DNA of 64,000 bases from Heracleum sosnowskyi (Eukaryota > Streptophyta > Magnoliopsida > Apiales > Apiaceae). A program made the position numbers and the translations under genes. The notes beneath the pieces were generated by a model, which was not told the origin of the DNA, ran no database searches, and saw only the letters and a list, made by a program, of their open reading frames with translations. The stretch covers positions 122,810,998 to 122,874,997 of the forward strand of contig CM061240.1 of assembly GCA_030848705.1 (NCBI GenBank). Direction: 5' to 3'. Below are positions 32,810-44,122 of this stretch, in pieces. How positions within the stretch are numbered: the stretch's first letter is position 1; each line of letters begins with the position of its first letter.

Positions 32810-35699
32810 GTTGTGTGTGGCTAGGAGTCATATTACATTAGATTGATCTAAGGGTTTGAATTAGTTTTGAGTTTTTATTTTAATTTATTTTCTATTTGAT
32901 CACTAGCATATATATGTATGTGTGAGATCTAAATATTTAGGTAATATTTCTCATAAATCCTTCTAAATGTTGTAATTTATTCTAGATTTATTAATTTAAA
33001 AATATCTTATTTCATTTAGAATACACACCAGATCTAAGCAAATAAAAATGTGTAACACATGGACACTAATTTATGAAATTTGGAAAGATAGTAATTCATT
33101 TAGAATATACACATGATCCGGAAGATTTGTGTAGTATTTCTCACAAATCCTTCCAGATGTTGTAAATTTATTCTGAATTTTTAAATTAAAAAAGATCTTA
33201 CTTCATTTAAAATATACACCGAATCTAGAATATTATACACAAGATCGAATATATAATAATTCTCACCAATCCTTTTGGATGTTTAAAACTTATTCCAAAT
33301 TTTCAAATTTATTAAATATATCTACAATTTTAACTAAATTATTTTATTACATATCATCAAATTTTTATAATTTTTATAAAATCTATATTAAATATCACCA
33401 GATCTTAATTAAAAATTAAAATTTCTAATAATTAAATCTGCTCATATTTGAAAGATTTTAATCGATCCTTCAGATTACAGATTCTTATATGTTAACAAAA
33501 CGACAGTAGGCGGCTACTTCGATCTGTTCACCTGAATAATAGTATAGGGTTTCCTTCTTTATCGATTCGTCTTCCCGTTATCACTATGTGCTCAGTCCAC
33601 TGTTTTATGGATTCGTCTTCCCTCGTCAGTTATCACTATGTGCTCAGTCCACTGTTTTTGGTACTCAGGTCACTACGCAAATGCCTCACGTTTTTCCAGC
33701 GTTCTGATTCCGCTACTGATGATACTAATAAGGTTCGCTTGCTTTCATTCTTAATCTTAATTATCTGTATTATGCTTTTGATTTGTCAAATAAGAATTAG
33801 AACTGTTATATACAATGGCCATGACAAACACATAACAAAGAAGAAATTATTGATTTATACATAAAGATACAATGAACTTCTCGAAATTTTACAACCTAAT
33901 TACTCTACAAACGTTTAATAACATAAACACACTACTTCTGATTTGTAATATCTGTAATATATGTAGTTCATTTGACTTCTTGGAAACCTAAATCATGTAA
34001 AAGTTAATTTAATTTTTTTTTCAAAAGCAATTAAAGAGTTTCCTTCTTGATATTCATATTAGGCCTCCGTCCGAAATTAGCTCTAGGGTTTGCCTCTTAA
34101 TCGATTCCTTATCCTCCTTCACAATGTTCTTAACTCCAGTAGCCTCGGCTTTGATTCCGGTACCAAGCATGCCTCCTTCTCAGTCCTCTTAATCATGTTC
34201 TTAGACAAGACCCTTTTTTCTCAGTCATGGAGATATCAAAGAGAATTTTGAAAAAGCGAGGAACATAAGAAAAATTCATGCTTATCTAAATTCACAAACT
34301 ACTATACTTTCTGTTAACCATCACAACACACAAACAAATTGCATGTGTTTGATTACAACTATCTCGCTTTATAAACTTTCTTTTTGGTTCATAGGAGAAG
34401 TTATTTTATAAGAAAAGTTGGTCACCTTAATTTCTGAAAGCAGTTGGATACCTTCTAGTTTCTGAAAAATTTGAAGACACCCTAGACCTCAGAAATTTAC
34501 AATCTAGTACTTGAAGTTTTAGATATTTTAAACTAAACCCCGGAATCAGAAAGCAACCTAGAAGTTTTGGGATTTGTGAAATCAGCTCGTATCGAATTTA
34601 GTCCTGAGATTCAGATATTTTATGTTAAGGTATATAAGCCTGCTTAAAATTAAAGTTAAAATCAAGCAAGTGGGTATTGTTTCTAAAGATAAATGTGATT
34701 TCTTACAAAATAAAATTTATATTTGTCTTTCTTTGAGCAAAGTATGTGAATATGAGCTTGTGTTGCATAAGTTGGATAAAGTAAATTGTGAATTTGAAAA
34801 GTTCAGACAAAAGTACAAAGTTGAATTAATAAAGAAGAAGAGGAAAAATTTGAAAAGGAAAGACACAAAAGGTTTCTAATATTATTAATCATCAACTTCT
34901 TTAAGTACTAAAGATGCTATATTTAAAGTTGCGTGTGTTTCTGGTGGAGTTCTTGTGAAATCATTAAAATTTGCAACTTGAGTTTGTTTCATATATTTTG
35001 AGGTTCTTGCGGCAACTTTACAAATATAGTTACACCTACGTGCTTGGTGGATAATAATTACTTTTTGGATCCTATACATTGCATGTCTATTGTTCTGTTT
35101 TTCCCATGCATGTTCAAGTTTTGCTTCGGAAAGTGTTGAATGTATAACAATGTACAACATTGTGAGATCGACAACGTCTTTAATGTTGACATTCGAGGAG
35201 AAATAGTTAGTGTATCATCTACTATTAAACCAAACTAAAGCATATTGAGGAACTAGTTTATCAAGTTAAGTTAAATTGCAAAATGATATCAAATTGCGGA
35301 GGTTAAACAAGTTAAACTATAGAGGTAGTTTTTGAGTGTCAAGAAGAAATCAACTACCCACAACTAACCGAATGCTTTTAAATTTTATGGAATATGAAGG
35401 GTTTGATGATATTTTTGCAGCAAGTCATATCAACGTATCATTCTAGAATACTTAGCAAGTAAATAGAAAAGTTCTTTACACCTAAGCGATCATTGAAATA
35501 TGTTTATCACATCAACTTTCTTCTTACAAGTTTCTTGCCAATGGCAAAACTCGAGGTTGAGATTTTTCTAATAATGGGAGAATAACGGGTGACTAAAGTG
35601 AAAATAAGGAATTTAAATTTATTAATTATTGAATTGAAACTTTTTTCCTCTTGTCACTAGTTAAGATCCAGGCATATTCAATGAATCTTGCCAAACTAT
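32810..35699. other. Intergenic DNA without a supported gene
   Basis: AT-rich sequence. Short ORFs at 33586-33864 and 34622-34879 have no recognisable domain. 33570-33660 contains an imperfect direct duplication around CACTATGTGCTCAGTCCACTG. Repeated phrases (ACCAGATCTAA, CATTTAGAATATACAC, CAAATCCTTC at 32950-33290) suggest an old tandem array. Confidence 0.5.
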
Positions 35700-36119
35700 G
35701 GCTCCATTTGTTTCCTCCAAAATGTTTTTTGAATTTTTCAATGTTTGTTTGGGATCTGGAAAATATTTTCCAAGAAAATGTATTTTGTGTGTTTGTTTGT
35801 CATTTTGGAAAATGCTTTCCACATTTTCCCTTTGCTTGTTTGGTCTTTAGGAAAATAAACAAATTCTCAAGATGAGAAATTTTCTTTAAGAAAAGTGATG
35901 CATTTTTGGAAAATGACTTGACCTCTTCAGAACAGAACAGGAAAACATTTTCCAAAATGAACAATTTCTCCTTGTTAGTCATAATTTTTTTTCCGAATTC
36001 TTTTATTTCTGAGAACATATTTTCGAGAAATTTTTTTTGGACATATTTCCCGTGCAAAATATCTTTCATAAAAAACACTTTCCCCAAAATCAAGTTATTT
36101 TCCTTCAAACAAACGAGGC
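35700..36119. mobile_element. Possible MITE rich in GGAAAATG / TTTTCC words
   Basis: Ends GGCTCCATTTGTTT and (reverse) AGCCTCGTTTGTTT form an imperfect inverted repeat. The interior is full of complementary GGAAAAT and ATTTTCC words, giving a strong fold-back. No clear target duplication was found. Confidence 0.4.
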
Positions 36120-36685
36120 TTATATATAAAATGAGGACTTGTTGTTAGTGTGATTAGGAATAAATACATTGAGTATAATTTCTTGTTTCCTTCTCCATGT
36201 ATTTTATTGTAATAAATTAACTTTGTACAACCTTTTAAAATCAAAGAAGAATCCCGAGGTAACTAAATAATTAACAAAATTCATTAAAATTTGTTTACTA
36301 AAATATTTATTCAACTAGTATTAATATTATATTAATCTTATAGTAATCTCACCAAACTAATATAGGAGAGGATAAGAAAAAAATTAACAAAATCCATTAA
36401 AATTTGTTGACCAAACCAAACACATTTGAACACGTCTTTTTATTTTGTTCCTGATCTATTTTATTTCAAATAAATTAATTTTGTAGCACATTTTTAAAAT
36501 CCTCAGGATACAAAAATATTTACAAAATCCATAAAGATATTTTGACGCGTCGAGTATTTAATATGTATGTATAGTCACTCTTGCAACCGTGTTTACCATA
36601 CATTTCTAGTCTTCTCTTTCAGGAGACCTATATCCATTATTTATATAACTTCTTTCACATAAGAGTTCTTTCTGTTCTGGTAAGA

Positions 36686-39349
36686 ATGGTTGCAAGTAAT
36701 ATTAGTATTAGAGTTGATAAAGATGGCGCCTTACCTAGTGTAGCTCACAATATTCGTATTTTGTTGGTTGATCACGACACAAACTCACGCTTGTTCCTTA
36801 CATCTCAGTTTGAGCAGCAATTGTACCAAGGTAATGGCTTAATATGTCATTTTTTAAAACCATGATTTTAAGATTTTTATTTTTTATTCTTCAAGATTTT
36901 AATATATCACTGTGTAATTTTATAGTTTCTGAATTCTTTGAAGTTTTTTATTTTCTTTAGTTTGTTTCAACTTATTACACTCTACGTTTTATTAGAGAGA
37001 CTTAACGGAACTCATGTCAACAATATTGTTTTGGTTAGTAATCCTGTTTTCGTTCTTGAGATCCGGTTATGTGACTTTCATATATGGTATAAGTTACCAC
37101 ACCTCATCTTAAATTTAAATCTAGTTAATTCCATATTATATTTTTGAGATCTAGTATTTAGAAAAGGTTGACACTAGAAAAAAAAATTGTAATTATAAAT
37201 CATGTATTTTATGCTTCTTCTTTGTGGAATACTAAAAAAATTGATGGAGCAATTAACTCTTGTTTTGGTTAGTAATCCTGTTTTCGTTCTTGAGATCCGG
37301 TTATGTGACTTTCATATATGGTATAAGTTACCACACCTCATCTTAAATTTAAATCTAGTTAATTCCATATTATATTTTTGAGATCTAGTATTTAGAAAAG
37401 GTTGACACTAGAAAAAAAAATTGTAATTATAAATCATGTATTTTATGCTTCTTCTTTGTGGAATACTAAAAAAATTGATGGAGCAATTAACTCTTGTTTT
37501 GGTTAGTAATCCTGTTTTCGTTCTTGAGATCCGGTTATGTGACTTTCATATATGGTATAAGTTACCACACCTCATCTTAAATTTAAATCTAGTTAATTCC
37601 ATATTATATTTTTGAGATCTAGTATTTAGAAAAGGTTGACACTAGAAAAAAAAATTGTAATTATAAATCATGTATTTTATGCTTCTTCTTTGTGGAATAC
37701 TAAAAAAATTGATGGAGCAATTAACTCTTGTTTTGGTTAGTAATCCTGTTTTCGTTCTTGAGATCCGGTTATGTGACTTTCATATATGGTATAAGTTACC
37801 ACACCTCATCTTAAATTTAAATCTAGTTAATTCCATATTATATTTTTGAGATCTAGTATTTAGAAAAGGTTGACACTAGAAAAAAAAATTGTAATTATAA
37901 ATCATGTATTTTATGCTTCTTCTTTGTGGAATACTAAAAAAATTGATGGAGCAATTAACTCCCCCCCCCCCCCCCCCGATTATTACACCGGATCTCTTGT
38001 AATAATGATAAAACCGTCTTAGTAATTACTAATTCTTGATTTTGGTTTCAGTGACTCCTGCAGAATCAGCAGATGTTGCACTGTCGCTTTTTCAGGCTTG
38101 GAAAAATTATTATAATATTGTAATTGCTAGTCTTCACATGCCAGATATGGAAATCTTTAAGTTCGTACATGAACTTCACCAACACAACAAGAATATTCCT
38201 GTCATTTGTAAGCTCGATCATTTCACGGTTACAATTGATGTTCACATATGATTACATATAATCTCCTATCTATTTATTTGTATGTAGTCACAATTTATTG
38301 GGATATGCCTTTTTATATGCAGTGATGGCTGAAGATCTAACAACAGATGCAGCAAGGGAGGCTCTAGGCTGTGGGGTGTGCTACCTCTTGTCAAAACCAA
38401 TTAACCATCAAGATATTGCAACTTTGTGGCATCATATCTATAGAATAACAGGGGAAATGCCTTCTTCAACTGACACTACAGACATTGACATAGAGAAATA
38501 TGGCTTTTCCGATGGTGCTGCAAGGAATCAAAAACAGGGGAACTCAAAGAGGAAATTAATCACTGCTGAAATAGAAAATGCAAGAGGAAGCTGGAAGAAT
38601 CAGATTGCCGAGAATTTGAATTCTTCAAATGACACTGAGGAGGAGGATGGTTGCAATTCTAAGAAGTCACGCATGACTTGGACATATTCTCTTCATCAAA
38701 AGTTTTTAGTAGCAGTTAACATTCTTGGAGAACAGAGTAATTAATAGTAGAAATTTATTATTCCTAAAATAAATCATTGTACTGTGTGATAACTACAATT
38801 TGTTAATTAGTTTGCTTTGTGGAAGCAGGAGCTCATCCACAGTCAATTTTAAGGATGCTGAATGAGCCTGGCTTGACACTTCGCCAAATTTCTAGTCTTT
38901 TGCAGGTATACATTTATATCATTCATAGTTCATGGTTGATTCAACTTTATTTTATCAAAATTGGATACTAAATTTCAATCTTTATACTGTGACTGCAGAA
39001 ATACAGAGACCGGAGAAGGCACTCTGTTAATCAGCAAAAAACTTTAGACGAAGCAAGTGGAGTTCCTCAAAATAATCAAGAAGGAACATGTGCAACCGGA
39101 GACGTGATACGGGCTAGTGCTAACTTGAGCAATGGTTTGCAGGCTGGGAACCAAGAATCAGCAGGTGATTTTGGGATGGGGATGTGTGGTTTGGGATATG
39201 CAGGCAATCCCACGGAGATGAACAATGCCAATTCTGGAGAAGGAACAAGTAGTACAAACAAAGAGTTCGAAGTGATGTCTATTGAAGACAGTGTTAAACA
39301 AGTTATTCAGGAGTTTGAAGCGGCCGTAGTCAACTCCTGGCCTGATTAA
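36686..39349 (+). CDS. B-type response-regulator-like protein with degenerate receiver and GARP/MYB domain (5 exons, 380 aa)
   Basis: Exons read from splice consensus: 36686-36830, 38052-38207, 38323-38736, 38829-38905, 38999-39349 (stop TAA). Phases join exactly to 1143 nt. Residues about 24-145 form a receiver domain: IRILLVDHDTNS, LYQVTPAESADVALSLF, IVIASLHMPDMEIFKF, MAEDLTTDAAREAL, YLLSKPI. The lysine of SKPI is kept. The phospho-accepting aspartate of the usual ISDVHMPD is replaced (IASLHMPD), and the acidic pair is D-H-D. A linker leads to a GARP DNA-binding domain, KKSRMTWTYSLHQKFLVAVNILGEQ..AHPQSILRMLNEPGLT..ISSLLQKYRDRRRHS (about 225-285). The C-terminus is short compared with most type-B ARRs. 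It is probably a nuclear transcription factor that can no longer be switched by phosphorelay; expression is unproven. No clear promoter was identified. Confidence 0.75.
37027..37962. repeat. Four apparently identical 234-bp tandem repeats in intron 1
   Basis: The landmark TTGGTTAGTAATCC starts at 37031, 37265, 37499 and 37733, exactly 234 bp apart; I saw no differences between units. The array lies wholly in intron 1 of the response-regulator-like gene and ends at the poly-C tract. Confidence 0.95.
37961..37977. repeat. Poly-C tract of 17 bases
   Basis: Uninterrupted C17 directly after the fourth 234-bp repeat, unusual in this AT-rich sequence. Confidence 0.95.
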
Positions 39350-39666
39350 CCCATGATCTGTGAGCAGATGCATCATTTGTGGACTGACTAAGACAAACCT
39401 ACGCAGTGTATTTTGCTCATAGACCTTGGAGTATGTGCAAAGTGCAATGAGCCAGTGCCTCTTTCATGCCTTATTCCTTAACTTCATAATCTTTCTGCAG
39501 TTTTTTAGTTCTATATTTTGGTTTCTTCTCCTTTATCCTTATGTTTGAAATTGTACCTGATATTTTATCTACAGTTTTCCAATTGATCTTCATCTATGAA
39601 AATTGTAATTTTTCCTATATATTTCATACTTATTCTTTTAACTCTATTATCTCTCTCTACGGCCTT
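39350..39666 (+). other. 3' flank and probable 3' UTR of the response-regulator-like gene
   Basis: No ORF. T-rich sequence with TTGTAATTTTTCC near 39600 may hold the polyadenylation region. A segment at about 39509-39580 is nearly repeated at 40284-40350, on the other side of the MITE. Confidence 0.4.
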
Positions 39667-39669
39667 TTA

Positions 39670-40281
39670 GGGCCTGTTTGTTTATGGGTGAATGATCCCA
39701 ACTGAACTGGATGATCCCTTTTTTTCTAGTTCGGACCATTTGTAAAAAGTTTTCACCACCTGGACGATTCCAGATGACTCTAAATTCCTCTGGACGTCTC
39801 CTCATAAAAAATGTAGCTGAACCATCCCTGACTTACAAGATTATACTACTTTTACTAATTTTGTTACTTTTGATTTATCAGTAACAACTTGTCACATTAA
39901 TTTTCATTAATGATTTTTATATCCCATTTTATATATTATCTACAGTTTTAATAACTAGTTGGAAAAAACTAATTGTAAAATCTTCGTAAATTTAGTGTGA
40001 GGTGAGCAAAATAAAATAAATGAATATTACAATGTGATATTAATAATAAACAAACATACTAAATTAGATCATATGCATGATTAAAATAAATAATAATACT
40101 TTATTCAGAGAAAATAAATGAATTTAATAAAATGAAGTTCAAAAATTGTTAGTAATTTTTTTTGTTCAGATATATTTTGTATAAAAATAACAAACGACGT
40201 TATTTGTTCAGCATTCAGATTATTAATCGTTCAGAATTTTAATCATTCCGAAAAATTTGTTCAGATTTAACAAATGACCCC
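39670..40281. mobile_element. Harbinger-like MITE
   Basis: 612 bp; ends GGGCCTGTTTGTTTA and (reverse) GGGGTCATTTGTTAA, flanked by TTA on both sides (39667-39669, 40282-40284). The inverted repeats are imperfect. No coding region. Confidence 0.55.
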
Positions 40282-40367
40282 TTAGTTTTATAATTTGGTT
40301 CCTTCTCCTTTATCCTTATGCTTGGAATTGTAACTGATATGTTATCTACCTATTAACTCCTTATCTA

Positions 40368-41337
40368 TCTATACTATTATATTAAAGACGAAACATTGAA
40401 AGTTTTGTAGTTCGGTCACATTGAAAGTTTTTGTAGTCTGGTCACTCAATTCATAGCCGTTAGATATATATGATCAAATCGATGAGAACCGTTAGATAGA
40501 ATATTAAAATTATTATATAAAATATTTTTTCTACTTTTCCTAACTAAAATATCTCATTTTCCAAAAATATCGCAGATAGTTTTATTTAATAAAATAACAT
40601 AATATAGTTATAATTGCTAATAACTAACTCATTACCTTTTTTTAGCTAAAGTGTATATTCTTTTTTATATTTTCTAACTAAAATTTCTACTTTTCTATTT
40701 TTGCAGACTAAAATCTCTCATTTTCCAAAAATAACACTCAGAGTTTCTTTAACGTATATTTTTTTATATATTTTCTAACTAAAATTTCTCCTAATTAAAT
40801 TGAAAAAGACAATTTCCCGTGATATATTTAGAAAAGAAGGGACTTTGTTAGGAAAAATCTATAATGTGTTTTAGAGTAATTGATTATAAATAGGTATTTG
40901 ATTATTTATATTTTAATATTCTTAGTGATTGCATTTGTTAAGAAAAATAAGTAGACATGTTAAAATAGGTAAACTTTTAAAAAATAATTATAATATTATA
41001 GATTTAAAAATAAATAACTAAAGGTTTGTCTGTGATATTTTTGGAAAATGAGAAGTTTTAGTAAGGAAAAATAGAAAAACTAACATGTTTTAGTTAAAAA
41101 AAAGTAATTGTCATATTTGAAAAGGTAGGGGAATTTGTTAGAAAAAATAATGTATTTTAGGGAAAAAAAAGTAATTGGTTATAAATAGGTAATATTATTA
41201 TTTAATAATATATTACTATAAATAAGTAAGGTTAATTAAGTAAAAACATGAAATATAGTTAAGGGCAATTAAGTAAAATCACAACGTACCATACCGACCA
41301 ACCAAACTTTTAATGTTTCGTCTGTTATATAATAATA
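40368..41337. mobile_element. Helitron-like repeats in inverted arrangement
   Basis: Starts TCTATACTATTATATTAAAG and ends with a reversed version (CGTCTGTTATATAATAATA). The left half contains the GGAAAATGAG-type repeat family in reverse, the right half in forward orientation. The family is the same as at 19448-21786. Confidence 0.55.
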
Positions 41338-42179
41338 CTAGCTTAAAACACGTGCAATGCACGGATTGTTAATTGTTATTTTGTTATTTTATTTTTAATA
41401 TTTTATTAATTGTATTTGTTAAAAAAATAAGTAGGCATGTTAAAATAGCTAAATACTTTTAATTAATTAAAAAAATTAAAACAGATTTTAAAATAAATAA
41501 GTAAGGGTTTGCCCGTTATATTTTTGGAAAGTGAGGGGTTTTAGTAAGAAAAAATAAAAAATGTAACATATATTTAGTTTAAAAAGGTAAATGCCCGTGA
41601 TATTTTTGGAAAATGAGGTTTTAAAATTTAATAATTAAAAGTATTTAAATTCCTTTTAAAATAAATAAGTAAAGGGTTTCCTATGATATTTTTGGAAAAA
41701 CAAATGAATTTTAGTGAGAAAAATAGAAAAAGTAAATGGAAAAAGACAATTTCCCGTGATATATTTAGAAAAGAAGAGACTTTTTTAGAAAAAACCTATA
41801 ATGTGTTTTAGAGTAATTGGTTATAAATAGGTATTTGATTATTTATATTTTAATAGTCTTAGTGATTGCATTTGTTAAGAAAAATAAGTCCACATGTTAA
41901 AATAGGTAAACTTTTAAAAAATAATTATAATATTATAGGTTTAAAAATAAATAACTAAAGGTTTGTCCGTAATACTTTTGGAAAATGAGGGGTTTTAGTA
42001 AGGAAAAATAGAAAAACTAACATGTTTTAGTTAAAAAAGGTAATTGCCATGTTTAAAAAAGTAGGAGAATTTGTTAGAAAAAATAATGTATTTTAGGGAA
42101 AAAACGTAATTGGTTATAAATATGTAATATTATTATTTACTAATATATTTCTATAAATAAGTAAGGTTAATTAAATAAA
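41338..42179 (-). mobile_element. Helitron-like element, 3' end at 41338
   Basis: The minus strand ends CCGTGCATTGCACGTG..TTTTAAGCTAG with T following, a standard Helitron hairpin and CTAG end (hairpin about 41351-41363). The body consists of the same AT-rich repeat words. Its 5' end was not found before the LTR at 42180. Confidence 0.55.
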
Positions 42180-43419
42180 TGAGAATCAACACCTAGAGGG
42201 GAGGGGTGAATAGGTGTTATGACTAACAATGATCGATTTTAATTATTACCAAGTTATGTGACTGAAAAAGCAAAAATCAGTCTGTTTTGCTGTCTGGCAG
42301 CTTACTGAGTTCACAGAATGTAAAGTGGCAGCTAGCTACGTTGTTCAAAGCAGTATAGAATATGTGCAGAAAGTAAAGAACACACAGCAATTTTAGCCAG
42401 GTTCGACCCCTATCTCCTATAGGTCTACGTCCTGGTCCTCTACCAACACGACAAAGGAATATATTATTGATCAAAGTGAATTACAACTACATAATACAAT
42501 AATATATCTCCCTGAACTCCCAGTTACTGTTTGCAGCTTGCTGAAACACCTTCTTCCTTGAACGCAGCTCTCTAAGTACTATACTAACCCAAGTATAAAC
42601 TCCTCTAGCTATTAAGTTCCTTGAACCCTTGTTTCCCAAGCTCACAAAACCAGCAACTACCAACTTACAAGTTGAACAATACAAAGATATAATGAATTAC
42701 AACCGAAACTATGAACTCTAATCAAGAATATATCATATAATATATAAGAGCTCAAGTATGTATAAGATTTTGCAAATCAGTTCGAAAGTACTTGTGTTTT
42801 CTTTTGAAAGTCGTTCAACATCTGAGAATGAAAACACACAAGTATTTATATAATGAACAAATGATTTTGAATTAATCTAACAACTAACGGTCTTGACTAC
42901 CAAGTCTCACGTTTTTGTTCCTTGATTAATTCAAGCCCAACGTTCATTAAAGTAACGTTTAGAAACCAGAAAAATAGAGAGAATAAGAACGTTTAGAAGA
43001 CACGTTCAACTGGTTTGTAAAGCCCAAAAGAATAGAAGTTGTTAAAGGATAAAACGTGTATAAACAACTTCCTATAATATAGGGATTATATATATATGAA
43101 AATAAATTCGAAATTATTTGAGCTCATATATATATACACGATTTATATAACTGATAGAGTCCTTACAATTCAGTTCCTAGAAGATTTCCTATAAACTAGG
43201 ACTGAAACTCTATCTGCTGGAAGTGTTGCCAGCTTGCTGCCTGCGTACAAAATTACTCTGCCAGCTTTCTGCCAGCAAAGAAAATAAGTCTGCCAGCTAG
43301 CTGCTACAACATGTTTTGTTAGAAAATACACAGTATTTATCTCCTGCAAAACCATGTTAGTACAACACACTTAACCCAGCTTGCTGCTATAGTGTTATCA
43401 TCAAAACACCAGGGTTTCA
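42180..43419 (-). repeat. LTR of a SIRE-like copia element
   Basis: 1240 bp from TGAGAATCAACACCTAGAGG to GGGTTTCA, followed by CTCCCCCTTTTT, which on the minus strand is a polypurine tract. So it is the 3' LTR of a minus-strand element whose interior lies to the right. A homologous solo LTR is at 52560-53782. Both share GCCAGGTTCGACCC and GTCTACGTCCTGGTCC. Confidence 0.75.
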
Positions 43420-43814
43420 ATCTCCCCCTTTTTGATAATTACACAAAAATATTCAGGAGCAAAATACTCCCCCTAAAATTATGCTTCCCCTGCAAAAAGA
43501 TTAGCATTCTATCCAAGCAACTAAGCATATTTTCATGGCATCACATTAAAATTTAGCATTAACATAAATTCACATTAAAATCATGTGACCCAATGGGGTG
43601 AAGGCCAATAATAACGAATATAACACCAGTAATTACAGGAATACCAGCGGCGCTGATAGGTGGCCATATTTACCAGTCTGTTACGCATTCCTTGAGCAAG
43701 TAAAGGCTAATACGCATTCCGCAAACGGGTAAGCTGTTTCATTATTTTTTCTTAAACATATTACGCATTCAAAAGTAGGGTATACCAGCTATTACGCATT
43801 TTGGAGGAGGGTAT
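43420..43814 (-). other. 3' internal part of the SIRE-like element, left of the LARD insertion
   Basis: Polypurine tract then non-coding sequence with TTACGCATTC words every 30-50 bp (from 43681). It continues at 49213 after the inserted element. Confidence 0.6.
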
Positions 43815-44100
43815 TGTTGATACATAATATGAATCTGGTCTTTTAGTGGATATACATAAAGGATAGAAGAGGCCCAACGGGTCATTAATCCTACCTCGCA
43901 AGAAACCCAATATAATTGGGAACATAATAAACGAGGAAACTTAACATATATAGGTGACTTGCTCCTAAAGAATATGAGTATGGGCCTAAACTGGATCTGA
44001 TACTGAAAAGAAAAGAACTATGTGGGCTTGATTCCTTATAAAAGGATACGTAGGCACCTTGAGAAGGGGATCCGAAATACTACCATCTATGAATTAATTC
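43815..44100 (+). repeat. 5' LTR of the LARD-like element, 3' part missing
   Basis: 286 bp, equal to the first 286 bp of the 3' LTR, then directly TTTGGCGCCG. The last 147 bp of the LTR are absent. Confidence 0.85.
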
Positions 44101-44122
44101 TTTGGCGCCGTCTGTGGGAACC
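44101..44122 (+). other. Primer binding site of the LARD-like element
   Basis: TTTGGCGCCGTCTGTGGGAA, almost the same as the PBS of the Tat-like element at 22553. Confidence 0.75.

Noticed and set aside
33586..33864. 92-codon hydrophobic ORF
   Set aside because: Overlaps a local duplication and shows no homology I can recognise.
34622..34879. 85-codon lysine-rich ORF
   Set aside because: No known domain, no splice context, could be chance or an old gag fragment.
37027..37962. CRISPR-like or satellite interpretation of the 234-bp repeats
   Set aside because: Direct adjacent units without spacers, inside an intron of a plant gene.
42395..42420. tRNA-like B box (GGTTCGACCC) in two LTRs
   Set aside because: No A box or cloverleaf around it; it is a conserved LTR word next to GTCTACGTCC.
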